From the NCBI GenBank assembly GCA_964542535.1, contig CAZIUE010000007.1, positions 62,001 to 126,000 of the forward strand: a DNA stretch of 64,000 nucleotides. The letters run 5' to 3'. A program made the position numbers and the translations under genes. Positions 14,660 through 23,904 of the stretch are shown here, in pieces. Position 1 is the first letter of the stretch; each line of letters begins with the position of its first letter. This stretch comes from Pseudopelobacter sp964542535. Its GTDB lineage: Bacteria; Desulfobacterota; Desulfuromonadia; Geobacterales; Pseudopelobacteraceae. Below the pieces are notes generated by a model. That model worked only from the letters and a program-made list of their open reading frames with translations. It made no database searches and had not been told where the DNA came from.

Positions 14660-16492
14660 ATGGTCCTCATTAAAACGCCACATATTTCCTTGCTGATTTA
14701 TCTCATGCTGGCTGCCCTGCTTCGCGGACCGCTCCCCTGTGCCCAGGCAACGGAGGAGGGGGATGAGACCGCGGCCCTGTTCAGCGCCTGGCAGGAACAG
14801 ACGGCCAGCGCCAGCCGCGCCCCCAAGCCGCTCTCCCAGACCGCCGAGAACACCACCATCGTCACCAGGGGGGAGATCGAGGCCCTGAACGCCCACACCT
14901 TGGCCGACGTGCTGGCCACCGTCCCCGGTGTCCAGTCCATGCTTATGGGGGGGGTGGCGAGTTACAACCAGATTAACCTGCAGAGCATGAGCAATTTCCA
15001 CCTGCTGGTGCTGGTGGACGGCATCCCGCTGAACAGCCTGGGCGAGAACTTCTCCGACGTGGGGCTGGTGCCGGCCAGGATCATCGAGCGGATCGAGATC
15101 GTCAAGGGGGCGGCTTCCTCGGCCTGGGGCCAGGCCCTGGGTGGGGTGATTAACGTCATCACCAAGGAGCCGGAGCAACGGCCGCTGGGCGGGGTGGTCA
15201 GTGCCTCCTTGGGTGAAGGCAGGTCCGCCGACACCGGCCTGGAGCTGAGCGGAAAACAGGGGGCTCTGGGCTACTACCTCTCCGGCGGCTACCTGGGCTC
15301 CCGGGATATCCCCTCCCACATCAGCGCCAATGCCAACGACGTCTATGCCAAGCTGAATTACGACCTCCCCGACGGCGGGCAGGTGTGGGGCACCTTCAGC
15401 CGCAGCCACGCCAACCGGGGCAATCAGTACATACCGGACTATGACTACAAGCAGGATCAAAAAACCACCTATCTGTACGCCTCCCTCGGCCTGCGGCGCA
15501 AGCTGACCGACAGCCTGGAGCTGGAACTGACCGGCCGTCACGCTTACCGCGCCTATGACACGTTTGAAACCCAAATCAGCGATGGCGCGCTGTGGGGTGG
15601 CTTTCCTTCAATAAGCGCGAGAGAAAAGGTATACGGCGCTGATGCCCGGCTGGTCTGGCGGGGGAGCAACCACCTGCTGGTGCTGGGGGGGGATTTCGAG
15701 CACGTCGAATATGATACAAGCGGCACCTACGATGAGCCTTATACCCCGGTCTCGCGCAACACCGACCGCTGGGGGATCTACCTGAACGATACCATCACCC
15801 TGGGGAGGCTGACCATCACTCCGGGTGCCCGCTACGACCACCCCGGCGTCAGTTCGGACCAGTTCAGCCCCTCCCTGGGTGTCACCTACCCCCTGGGGGA
15901 CAAGACCCTGCTGCGCGGCTACACCGGACGGGGGTACGGCATCTGGGCCTTATCAGCCACGACCGTTCCGGTCCAGAAGATCTGGACCTCCCAGGTGGGG
16001 GTGGAGACCAGCCTGGTGCCCTGGGTGTGGCAGAAGCTGACCCTGTTCCGTAACGAGGTCTGGAACATCGGCGATACCGATGAGCGGCACATCGCCATGG
16101 GGACCGAGTACGAAATCCGCACCACGCCAGTGTTCCACACCTCACTGGGGGCCGGCTACACCTTTACGGATACCAAACTGGCGGGAGAGGGTACCCAGGT
16201 GTACGGGGACGCGCGCCATACCGTGCAGCTGGCCCTGCGCTATGACGATTCGACGTTTCGCGGTGTGCTGACCGGGCGGCATATCTTCTGGAACTTGGGG
16301 CCGGATAATGACGGCGACTACGGCGGCATGATCTGGGACCTACACCTGGGCGCCACGCTGCTGAAGCGCGAAGAGAAATCCCTGGAAGTATTCTTCTCCG
16401 GCCGCAACCTGTTCAACGGTTCCCAGACCCGGACGGCCTTGATTCCCTATCCCGGACGCTGGTTCGAGGGTGGCGTGAGGGTACGGTTTTGA
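14660..16492 (+). CDS. TonB-dependent outer-membrane receptor
   Basis: The 610-residue protein has a signal peptide (cleavage after CAQA, about residue 29), a plug domain (TRGEIEALNAHTLADVLATV and RIIERIEIVKGAASSAWG), and a beta-barrel ending in the terminal Phe of GGVRVRF. It imports a ligand across the outer membrane using TonB energy. The ligand is not evident; it is somewhat short, like cobalamin or small-siderophore receptors. No good ribosome site precedes the ATG at 14660, and the predicted transcript start is close, so the message may be nearly leaderless. It overlaps the next gene by 4 bp and is divergent from the geopeptide operon. Confidence 0.9.
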   Translation: MVLIKTPHISLLIYLMLAALLRGPLPCAQATEEGDETAALFSAWQEQTASASRAPKPLSQTAENTTIVTRGEIEALNAHTLADVLATVPGVQSMLMGGVASYNQINLQSMSNFHLLVLVDGIPLNSLGENFSDVGLVPARIIERIEIVKGAASSAWGQALGGVINVITKEPEQRPLGGVVSASLGEGRSADTGLELSGKQGALGYYLSGGYLGSRDIPSHISANANDVYAKLNYDLPDGGQVWGTFSRSHANRGNQYIPDYDYKQDQKTTYLYASLGLRRKLTDSLELELTGRHAYRAYDTFETQISDGALWGGFPSISAREKVYGADARLVWRGSNHLLVLGGDFEHVEYDTSGTYDEPYTPVSRNTDRWGIYLNDTITLGRLTITPGARYDHPGVSSDQFSPSLGVTYPLGDKTLLRGYTGRGYGIWALSATTVPVQKIWTSQVGVETSLVPWVWQKLTLFRNEVWNIGDTDERHIAMGTEYEIRTTPVFHTSLGAGYTFTDTKLAGEGTQVYGDARHTVQLALRYDDSTFRGVLTGRHIFWNLGPDNDGDYGGMIWDLHLGATLLKREEKSLEVFFSGRNLFNGSQTRTALIPYPGRWFEGGVRVRF

Positions 16493-17379
16493 GACTACTC
16501 ATCGCTCTCATACTCGCCCTGGCGACCCTGCTCCCCTGTCTGGCACAGGCCTACGACGTGCTGCTCCTGGTCAGCCGCCGCGACCCGGCCTCGGAGGAGG
16601 TGCTGAAAGGCTTCCGCTCCTGCTCCGCAACGACCCCCCGGGTCCTGTATCTGTCCGATTACGCCGAGGTTGACCTGATCCGCATCCTGCGGGAGGAAAA
16701 CCCCCGCCTGGTGGTGACCCTGGGGGATACGGCCCTCAAGAGCGCCCGCCGGGTGAGCCGCACGCCGGTGGTGTCGCTCATGGCCCTGGGCATACGCGCT
16801 CAGGCCTCCCACCAGACCAACCTGACCGGCATCGAGATGTTCGCCCCGCCGGAGAGCTACATGGCCCTGTTCCGGAAACTGCGGGTAAACCGCGTGGGGG
16901 TGGTGTACGACGAGAGCCGCAGCGGCTGGTACCTGCGCCATGCCCGCCATGCCGCCGAGAAGGCCGGTATCACCCTGGTGACCCGCGAGATCGACGCTCC
17001 GCGTCAGGCGCCGGAGATGATCGCCTCCCTGGCCGGCAAGGTGGATGCCCTCTGGATGCTGCCGGATGTGACGGCGGTGACCCGGGAGTCCAGCGAGGCC
17101 TATTTCCGCTTCGGCCAGAGCCAGTCGGTGCCGGTGGTTTCCTTCTCCGCCAGCTATCTGGGGCTGGGCGCCGGGGCGGTGGTGGAGATCAACCGCAACG
17201 ACCTGGGCCGCCAGGCCTGCGACATGGCCGAGGAGATCCTGCGGAAGGGGCGTGTTTCGGAAACCACCCCGGAGTTTCCGCGCAAGACTTCAACCCTGAT
17301 GAATAACGACGTGATCCGCCATCTGGGCTCCTGGATCCCCTTGTCCCGGCTGTTGGCCAGGAACGGCTTCTTCGAGTAA
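16489..17379 (+). CDS. Periplasmic ABC-type substrate-binding protein (ABC_sub_bind family)
   Basis: This 296-residue secreted protein begins with TTG in a TTGA overlap with the receptor stop codon; GAGGG lies upstream. A signal peptide (LLIALILALATLLPCLAQA) is followed by two Rossmann-like lobes. The pattern (VTLGDTALKSARR, GVVYDESRSGWYLRHAR, DALWMLPDVTAVTRES) matches the periplasmic ABC_sub_bind/DUF534 family. No permease or ATPase gene is linked. Together with the receptor before it and the histidine kinase after it, it may work as a periplasmic ligand sensor rather than in transport. That idea is inference. Confidence 0.8.
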   Translation: MRLLIALILALATLLPCLAQAYDVLLLVSRRDPASEEVLKGFRSCSATTPRVLYLSDYAEVDLIRILREENPRLVVTLGDTALKSARRVSRTPVVSLMALGIRAQASHQTNLTGIEMFAPPESYMALFRKLRVNRVGVVYDESRSGWYLRHARHAAEKAGITLVTREIDAPRQAPEMIASLAGKVDALWMLPDVTAVTRESSEAYFRFGQSQSVPVVSFSASYLGLGAGAVVEINRNDLGRQACDMAEEILRKGRVSETTPEFPRKTSTLMNNDVIRHLGSWIPLSRLLARNGFFE

Positions 17380-17443
17380 ACGCCGGACGCGGGCTCTTCC
17401 GGGAATGCCCCCGGGGCCGGCGAATTACGTGGTTGAACCGGGC

Positions 17444-17473
17444 AACGCCCCTCCCGACTTCCGGGGGGGGCGT
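17444..17473 (+). terminator. Putative terminator after receptor/binding-protein operon
   Basis: The stem AACGCCCC (17444-17451) / GGGGCGTT (17466-17473) is followed by GTTGTTCCGTCTCTT, a weak U-rich tail. Confidence 0.5.
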
Positions 17474-17570
17474 TGTTGTTCCGTCTCTTCGGGGTGGCGG
17501 TCGTCCCCCGGCGCTGTCGCTCCCCTGGGGACGCGCGGGGCATCTGACCGGCTGCTGGGACAAAAACTTC

Positions 17571-17599
17571 TTGAAATAGCCGGCCGGGTGATTTATGAA
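17571..17599 (+). promoter_or_regulatory. Putative promoter of hybrid histidine kinase gene
   Basis: TTGAAA (17571-17576) and TATGAA (17594-17599) are 17 bp apart in the 340-bp gap before the kinase gene. Apart from this and the upstream hairpin, I see nothing else in the gap. Confidence 0.4.
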
Positions 17600-17719
17600 T
17601 AAGTCTTTCTGATCCAGTTATCGCCCCTTGAGCCCTTCGTACCCGCATGAGGAGCGCGTCTTTCCACTGTTTCGTTTCGTTCGATGGGATAAACGGTCAA
17701 TAGTGAATAGGAAACCGAC

Positions 17720-20125
17720 GTGTCGCCACTTGCGCATCTGAAAACCTTCCGCTGCAGCTTCCAGTACAAACTGTTCCTGATCTTTACCTTGATGACCGCC
17801 CTGGTGGCGGCCCTGTTCAGCGCCCTGTACGTGGTCAACGAGACCGGCAACGCGCGGCGGTCCGTGTCCGAGCAGCTGCGCCTGCGGGCGGGCGCCCTGG
17901 GGGATGATGTCCGGCTGGCGCTGTACGCCGGGAACCGCACCGCCTTGAGCCAGTTCGCCCGGGACGCGTCCCGCGCCCCCCTGATCCGGCGGGTGTCGAT
18001 TCGCGATGCGTACGGCCGCGAGCTGGCCGGTTTCAGTCCCCGGGGGGACGACGGTTCCGAGCCGATCGTGGAGACCGTGTCGGTGACCGGCAGCCCCCTG
18101 GGCTTTTCCGCCGAGGAGGCCCTGAGCGGAGAGCGGAACCAGGCGCCGGCGGTGATCGGCACGGTGCGTATGGAGCGTTCCAGCGTCGACCTGGCGAAGG
18201 CGGCACGGACCATGACCCTGACCAGCTGCGCTTTGGGGGGCGGCTTCTGGCTGCTGGTGTCCCTGCTCTGCCATCTGGTGCTCCGCCGGGTGACCGCATC
18301 CTTCAACGCCCTGATGCGCGGCCTGGAACGGATGCGCCAGGGACAGTACGACATGCGCATCCCGGTGTATACCGATGATGAGCCGGGTCGGGCCGGGCAC
18401 GCGGTTAACGAGTTGGCCGCTGCCCTGCGCCTGAGGGACGAGGAGAACCAGCGCCTGAACCGGCAGCTGATGGACGCCATGGAGGAGGAGCGCGCTGCTC
18501 GGGCCGAGCTGGCCGCCATCAACCGCACCCTGGAGCGGGAGGTGGCCGAGCGTGTCCAGGCTGAACAGGCCCTGCGGGAGAGTGAGCGCAACCTGCGCGT
18601 GCTGATGGACATGATGCCGGTGGGGGTTTCCTGGTCCCTGCCGGACGGCACGGTGGAGTACGTCAACGATTTCATCGTCAAGGGGAGCGGCTACGACGCC
18701 CGCGAGCTGACCACCGCCGATGCGTGGTATTGCAAGGTGCTGCCCGATCCGGAGTACCGGCTCCACATCGCGGAACAGCGCCGGAATGCCCTGGCCTGCG
18801 CCAGGGATGGGCTGGAAATCCCCGGCTACGAGGCGCGGATTACCTGCCGGGACGGTTCGGTGCGCCACGTGCTCTTCCGGCACCAGATCTGCATGGACCG
18901 CAACGTGGCCATCATGGTGGACATTACCGACCGCGAGCTGTTCCAGGAACAGATGATCAAGACCCAGAAGTTGGAATCCCTGGGGGTTCTGGCCGGGGGG
19001 ATCGCCCACAATTTCAACAACGTGCTCACCGGCGTGATGGGCTACATCTCCTTCGCGCGCATGTTCCTTGATCCGTCCCACAAGTCCTACGCTGCCCTGG
19101 AAAACGCCGAGGAGGCCTCCCGCCGGGCCGCGGGCATGGCCAACCAGCTCCTGACCTTTGCCCGGGGCGGCGACCCGATCAAGCGCCGCCTGTCGCTGAA
19201 ACGGTTGCTGGCTGAGTGCCTCTCCCTGGCCCTGAACGGTACCACGGTGCGCCGGGTGGTGGAGGTCCCCGACGATCTGGATGCGGTCATGGCCGACGAG
19301 GGACAGCTGGCCCAGGCCTTCAACAACATCATCCTCAACGCCTCCCAGGCCATGGGAGGGGGCGGGACCCTGAGGGTGCGGGCCGAGAATGTCGGCATCG
19401 CCCGGGGCCGGAACCCGGGAGCCCACCTGGAACCCCATGTCAGGATCAGCTTCAGCGACCAGGGGCAGGGGATACCGGCCGAGCTCCTGTCCAAGGTCTT
19501 CGACCCCTACTTCACCACCAAGTCCACCGGCACCGGCCTGGGGCTGGCTTCGGCCCACTCCATCGTCACCAGGCACGGCGGTACGATCACGGTGGAATCC
19601 GAGCCGGGCACGGGCGCCTGCTTCACCGTCACGCTCCCCTCCACCGGCGAGACGGTTGCTCCTGAGGGACGGGGCGCTCGCATGCTTGATTCGGGCGGCA
19701 GTTCCGGCGGCAGGGTGCTGGTGATGGATGACGAGGATACGATCCTGGAATTCACCCGCGAGAGTCTCGTGTTCCTCGGCTACCGGGTGAGCTGCTGCTC
19801 CGACGGCAGGGACGCGGTGCGGCTGTACCGGGCGGCCAGCGAGGGGGGGGACCCCTTCTTCGCCGCCATTCTGGACCTTACCGTGCCGGGCGGCATGGGG
19901 GGGGAGGAGGCTGCCCGCCGGATCCTGGACTTCGATCCCCTGGCCAGGCTGATCGTGTCCAGCGGCTATGCCTATGATCCGATCATGGCGGCCTTCCGGC
20001 AGTACGGCTTCAGCGCCGCCCTGTCCAAACCCTACAAGATCGACCAGTTGGGACAGGAACTGGGGTTTCTGGAGCGGGAACCGCGGCAGCAGGAAGCGGT
20101 GGTGGCGTGCCTGCCCCTGGCGTAG
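17720..20125 (+). CDS. Membrane hybrid histidine kinase (HAMP-PAS-HisKA-HATPase-REC)
   Basis: The 801-residue sensor kinase starts at GTG 17720 after AGGAAA. Two membrane segments (about 15-37 and 158-180) frame a periplasmic sensing domain. HAMP (about 183-235), a coiled coil, and a PAS domain (about 290-410) follow. The HisKA box has phospho-His in GVLAGGIAHNFNNVLTGVMG. The ATPase domain has NNIILNASQAM, DQGQGIP and GTGLGLASAHSIV. A C-terminal receiver (680-800) has its phospho-Asp in ILDLTVPGGMGG. No DNA-binding output is present, so it must signal to another protein. Its position behind a TonB receptor and a binding protein suggests it reads the same ligand. Confidence 0.9.
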   Translation: MSPLAHLKTFRCSFQYKLFLIFTLMTALVAALFSALYVVNETGNARRSVSEQLRLRAGALGDDVRLALYAGNRTALSQFARDASRAPLIRRVSIRDAYGRELAGFSPRGDDGSEPIVETVSVTGSPLGFSAEEALSGERNQAPAVIGTVRMERSSVDLAKAARTMTLTSCALGGGFWLLVSLLCHLVLRRVTASFNALMRGLERMRQGQYDMRIPVYTDDEPGRAGHAVNELAAALRLRDEENQRLNRQLMDAMEEERAARAELAAINRTLEREVAERVQAEQALRESERNLRVLMDMMPVGVSWSLPDGTVEYVNDFIVKGSGYDARELTTADAWYCKVLPDPEYRLHIAEQRRNALACARDGLEIPGYEARITCRDGSVRHVLFRHQICMDRNVAIMVDITDRELFQEQMIKTQKLESLGVLAGGIAHNFNNVLTGVMGYISFARMFLDPSHKSYAALENAEEASRRAAGMANQLLTFARGGDPIKRRLSLKRLLAECLSLALNGTTVRRVVEVPDDLDAVMADEGQLAQAFNNIILNASQAMGGGGTLRVRAENVGIARGRNPGAHLEPHVRISFSDQGQGIPAELLSKVFDPYFTTKSTGTGLGLASAHSIVTRHGGTITVESEPGTGACFTVTLPSTGETVAPEGRGARMLDSGGSSGGRVLVMDDEDTILEFTRESLVFLGYRVSCCSDGRDAVRLYRAASEGGDPFFAAILDLTVPGGMGGEEAARRILDFDPLARLIVSSGYAYDPIMAAFRQYGFSAALSKPYKIDQLGQELGFLEREPRQQEAVVACLPLA

Positions 20126-20178
20126 GGGAGAGAAAAGGCTTGCAAGCCGCGGGGTGAGGTGATAAAAGATGATCCTTT

Positions 20179-20255
<77 letters not shown>

Positions 20256-20266
20256 CAGATACAAAA

Positions 20267-20300
20267 GGGGGGGTACGCCGTCAGGCGTACCCCCCCTTTT
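20267..20300. terminator. Bidirectional terminator between tRNA-Pro and pgi
   Basis: A 13-bp perfect stem (GGGGGGGTACGCC/GGCGTACCCCCCC) with loop GTCA has TTTT after it on the plus strand and AAAA before it, so it serves the tRNA and the converging pgi gene. Confidence 0.88.
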
Positions 20301-20329
20301 GTTGTCCGAGCCCTGCCGGGCCCCGGGTA

Positions 20330-21919
20330 TCAGGAGCGTACCCGGAATGTCCACTGTTCCACGCCACCCGCGGCCGTGAGCTCGATTCCCCGCTCCGGGT
20401 TGGCCGCCAGGTGGCGCAGGATGGCGAAGATCTCCTCGCTGCGCTCCGGCATGCCCAGGACCGCGGCCATCTCGTCCGCGGTCCGGGCTCCAGCCTGTGC
20501 CGGAAGCGCGTCCAGAAGCCGCCGCTGCAGGGTGATCACCGCCTCGGCCGCCTTCTTGCCCGCCTCAACGCCCGGCTGGTGGTAGGCGTTGATGTTGATC
20601 AGGCCGGCGTACAGCCCCACGCTGCGCTCGAACAGGGCGATCAGTGTCCCGATGGTGAAGGGGTCGATCCGCTCCACGGTGATGGTCAGGGAGTGGCGCC
20701 CCTTCTCGAAGAGGGCCGCCCTGGTTCCCTGGAGGAAGCCGAACAGGTAGTCGCCGCTGGTGATCCCCTCTTCCACCTCCGGGGAGGCGCCGTCTCGATC
20801 CTTCAGCACCTGGATGAAGGTCACGAAGAAGTTGTCCAGCCCGTCCCGCAGCTGCTGCACGTAGGCATGCTGGTCGGTGGAGCCCTTGTTGCCGTACACG
20901 GCGATCCCCTGGGTGACGACCCGGCCGTCCCGGTCCAGCTCCTTGCCCAGGGACTCCATCAGCAGCTGCTGCAGGTAGCGGGAGAAGAGCAGCAGCCGGT
21001 CCTTGTAGGGGAGCATGACCAGGTCCCGTTCCCCCCTGCCGTTGCCGGCATGGTACCACATGAGTGCCATGAGCGCCGCCGGGTTGGCCTTTGTTTCGGT
21101 GCGGCGGGTGATGGCGTCGCAGGCCGCGGCTCCCTGCAAGAGGGCGTTGATGTCGATTCCCTGCAGGGCCGCGGGGAGCAGCCCCACCGCCGAGGTGACC
21201 GAGGTTCTGCCCCCCACCCAGTCCCACATGGGGAAACGTTCAAGCCACCCCTGCCGGCACGCCAGCTGGTCCAGCTGGCTGTCGCTTCCGGTGATCGCCA
21301 CGGCATGGCGCGGAAAATCCAGCCCCTGGCGCTGGTAGGCGGCCATGGCCTCCAGCATGCCGTTGCGGGTCTCCCGGGTGGAACCGCTCTTGGAGATGAC
21401 GATGACCAGGGTCCTGGCCAGGCCGCTCCCCAACTCGGCCATGACCCGGTCCATGCCGTCCGGGTCGGTGTTGTCCAGGAACAACGGTCTGAGCCGGTCG
21501 TGGGGGGAGGAGAGGGCGTCGGCCACGAACTGGGGCCCCAGGGCCGAGCCGCCGATGCCGATTATGAGCATGCGTTCGAAACGTTCTCCGCTCTGGGTAG
21601 GTATCCCTCCGGAGTGGATTCGGTGGCTGAACTGGAGTATCCGCTCGAGGGTTTCCTCGATCTCGTGCCGGATCTCCCCGGTCGGCGCCAGGACAGGGGT
21701 GCGCAGCCAGTAGTGGCCGACCATGCGCCCCTCGTCCCGGTTGGCGAGGCTCCCCTCTTCCAGGGCCGCCATCTCGGCATAGGCCGTGCGCAGGTCGGGC
21801 TCCATGCGCTCCAGGAAGGCGTCGTCGTGGTTCATCCGGCTGATATCCAGGGACAGCCCGATTTCGGGGCAGAGGCAGAGGGATCGGCAGTAGCGTTCCC
21901 ACAGGCTGGTTGGGGGCAT
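20330..21919 (-). CDS. pgi: Glucose-6-phosphate isomerase
   Basis: The enzyme interconverts glucose-6-phosphate and fructose-6-phosphate in glycolysis and gluconeogenesis. The 529-residue protein has the sugar-phosphate-binding SIS folds. They show LIIGIGGSALGPQFV, VISKSGSTRETRNGM (phosphate loop), WDWVGGRTSVTSAVG and the C-terminal YQPGVEAGKKAAEAV-like stretch (HQPGVEAGKKAAEAV). I start at the ATG at 21919 because AAGGAG lies 7 nt upstream; the frame is open for 14 more codons without a ribosome site. It is transcribed towards the tRNA-Pro gene and shares a terminator with it. Confidence 0.95.
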   Translation of the reverse strand: MPPTSLWERYCRSLCLCPEIGLSLDISRMNHDDAFLERMEPDLRTAYAEMAALEEGSLANRDEGRMVGHYWLRTPVLAPTGEIRHEIEETLERILQFSHRIHSGGIPTQSGERFERMLIIGIGGSALGPQFVADALSSPHDRLRPLFLDNTDPDGMDRVMAELGSGLARTLVIVISKSGSTRETRNGMLEAMAAYQRQGLDFPRHAVAITGSDSQLDQLACRQGWLERFPMWDWVGGRTSVTSAVGLLPAALQGIDINALLQGAAACDAITRRTETKANPAALMALMWYHAGNGRGERDLVMLPYKDRLLLFSRYLQQLLMESLGKELDRDGRVVTQGIAVYGNKGSTDQHAYVQQLRDGLDNFFVTFIQVLKDRDGASPEVEEGITSGDYLFGFLQGTRAALFEKGRHSLTITVERIDPFTIGTLIALFERSVGLYAGLININAYHQPGVEAGKKAAEAVITLQRRLLDALPAQAGARTADEMAAVLGMPERSEEIFAILRHLAANPERGIELTAAGGVEQWTFRVRS

Positions 21920-22024
21920 GACAGGCTCCTTGTGGTGATTTGATTGTATAAAACCTTTCATACAACCGGGGGACTGTCAACCGGAGGGGTGGTTTTTCCG
22001 GCCGGTGGTCTGGAGGGGAAGATG

Positions 22025-22053
22025 AAAAAAAGGCCGGCCCTGATGGCCGGCCC
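22025..22053 (-). terminator. Terminator of iorA-iorB-paaK operon
   Basis: On the minus strand the stem GGCCGGCC (22052-22045) / GGCCGGCC (22039-22032) is followed by seven Ts (22031-22025), about 25 bp after the paaK stop. Confidence 0.85.
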
Positions 22054-22078
22054 GGTGCTGCCCGTGCCGGAGGTTACG

Positions 22079-23374
22079 TTACTCGAACCTGCGCCGGTCG
22101 AAGATCCGCTTCGTTTTCTTCTCCGAGCGGGGCAGGGTTCCCGGCTCCAGCAGCTCGACGGTGCTGGAGACCAGCAGGGTGTGTTTGATGCCGGTGACGA
22201 TCCGTTTGGCGACCAGCTCGTCGGTCGGGGCGTCGGCGGTCCGGCTGCGTTCCACCCGGATAAGCATGCAGTCGCGGCCGTCGGCGCCGTGGTCGAACAG
22301 GACCTGGTACTCGCTCCCGATGCCGTCCACCTGTTGCAGGATTTCGTCCACCTGGCCGGGGTAGATGTTGACCCCCCGGAAGGTGACCATGTCGTCGGAG
22401 CGTCCCAGGATGCGGTCGTGGCGCGGCAGGAAACAGCCGCAGGGACACTCTTCCGCGATCAGGCGGGTCAGGTCGCGGGAGCGGTAGCGGAGCAGCGGCG
22501 CCCCCTCCTTGCGGAGGGTGGTGAAGACCATCTCGCCGATCTCGCCCGGCGCTGACGGCTCCAGGGTCCGGGGATCGATGACTTCCAGGATGTAGTAGTC
22601 GGCCCAGTAGTGGATGGCGCGGCTCTCCCGGCAGGAGAGGCCGGTCCCGGGGCCGTACAGCTCGGTCAGGCCGGTGATGTCGTAGATCTCCTCCACCCCC
22701 AGGTACCGGCGCATGGTGTCGAGCATGGCGCTGCTGGAGCGCTCGGCCCCCAGGATGATCTTCTTCAGGTTGAGTTTGTCCTTAAGCCCCCTGCGCTGGA
22801 CCTCTTCAGCCAGGAGCAGTCCCATGGATGCCGTGCAGCAGAGGACCGTGGACTGAAGGTCCATGAGGAAGGAGGTCTGGAATTCCAGGTTCCCCGGACC
22901 CACCGGAATGGCCAGGGCCCCGAACCGCTCGCAGGCCTGCTGGAAGCCGATCCCGGCGGTCCAGAGCCCGTAGCCGACGGCGATCTGGACCCGGTCGTGC
23001 CGGGTCAGGCCGGCCATCTCAAAGCAGCGGGCGAACATGTTCTGCCAGTCGTCGATGTCGGTGGCGGTATAGCAGAGGATCTTGCGTTTGCCGGTGGTGC
23101 CCGAGGAGGCGTGGATGCGCACCAGCTCCTCGAAACCGGCCGAACGGAGGGCGAAGGGGTAGCCGGCAGCCAGGTCTTCGGCGGTGGTGAAGGGGAGTCG
23201 GGACAGGTCGTCCAGGCTCCTGATGTCGCCCGGCCCGACCCCGGCTTCCCGGAGACGTTCCCGGTAGAAGGGGGAGGTCAGGAAGGCGCGACGAACGGTA
23301 CTCTGCAGCCCCTGGAGCTGGTGTGCCGGCAGCTCATCTCTGGTTGCGACCAGGGGGGGGAATCGGTTCAGCAT
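22079..23374 (-). CDS. paaK: Phenylacetate-CoA ligase family protein
   Basis: The 431-residue adenylate-forming enzyme has the PaaK pattern: FLTSPFYRERL at the start, the phosphate loop SSGTTGKRKI, the acyl-adenylate motif DITGLTELYGPG, RSRDLTRL, and GRSDDMVTFRGVNIYPGQ near the C-terminal hinge. It links aryl-acetates to CoA, or in reverse makes ATP from aryl-acetyl-CoA. The ATG overlaps the iorB stop by 7 bp. Placed after iorA and iorB it probably handles the arylacetyl-CoA made by the oxidoreductase, either conserving energy in amino-acid fermentation or running towards aryl-2-oxoacid synthesis. Confidence 0.93.
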   Translation of the reverse strand: MLNRFPPLVATRDELPAHQLQGLQSTVRRAFLTSPFYRERLREAGVGPGDIRSLDDLSRLPFTTAEDLAAGYPFALRSAGFEELVRIHASSGTTGKRKILCYTATDIDDWQNMFARCFEMAGLTRHDRVQIAVGYGLWTAGIGFQQACERFGALAIPVGPGNLEFQTSFLMDLQSTVLCCTASMGLLLAEEVQRRGLKDKLNLKKIILGAERSSSAMLDTMRRYLGVEEIYDITGLTELYGPGTGLSCRESRAIHYWADYYILEVIDPRTLEPSAPGEIGEMVFTTLRKEGAPLLRYRSRDLTRLIAEECPCGCFLPRHDRILGRSDDMVTFRGVNIYPGQVDEILQQVDGIGSEYQVLFDHGADGRDCMLIRVERSRTADAPTDELVAKRIVTGIKHTLLVSSTVELLEPGTLPRSEKKTKRIFDRRRFE

Positions 23375-23904
23375 GGCGTAGTCTCCAATCCGGCTCTCAG
23401 CGCTGCAAGCGCCTTCTCCAGGAACTGCGCCCTGGCGTGCAGTTTGCGCCTGATCCGCTCCTCGACCTGTTCCTGGTCGCAGAAGAGGAGACCTGCCGAA
23501 AGGGCGCGGCCGAGGACGATCAGGTTGACCGCCTGGGGGGTGCCGAGTGCCATGGCGATCCGGTCCGCGTCGATGCAGACGGGGGCGATGCCCCCGGTTT
23601 CCGGCGCTATTCCCCCGGAATTGGCCACGACCCAGCCGCCCGGTTTCAGGAAGGAACGGTGGATGTCGATGGTTTCCGGTTTGAGGGCGATCAGGCCGTC
23701 GGCCTGTCCCCGGCGGACCAGGGGGGAGGAAAAGTTCCCCGCCTTGAGGTGCGAGATGACGATGCCGCCCCGCTGGGCCATGCCGTGGGTCTCGGAGGTC
23801 AGGACCGGCATGCCGGCCGCGATGGCGCTCTCGGCCAAAAGGCGGGTCACGAAGAGGATCCCTTGGCCCCCCACTCCGGAAATGATCAGTTGCTGGGAAC
23901 TCAT
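23368..23904 (-). CDS. iorB: Indolepyruvate:ferredoxin oxidoreductase beta subunit
   Basis: The 178-residue subunit has the gamma-type pyruvate/oxoacid oxidoreductase fold: ISGVGGQGILFVTRLLAESA at the N-terminus and SETHGMAQRGGIVISHLKAG. With IorA it oxidises aryl-2-oxoacids from aromatic amino acids to aryl-acetyl-CoA and reduces ferredoxin. The ATG overlaps the iorA stop (ATGA), and GGGAGG lies ahead of it. Confidence 0.94.
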   Translation of the reverse strand: MSSQQLIISGVGGQGILFVTRLLAESAIAAGMPVLTSETHGMAQRGGIVISHLKAGNFSSPLVRRGQADGLIALKPETIDIHRSFLKPGGWVVANSGGIAPETGGIAPVCIDADRIAMALGTPQAVNLIVLGRALSAGLLFCDQEQVEERIRRKLHARAQFLEKALAALRAGLETTPC

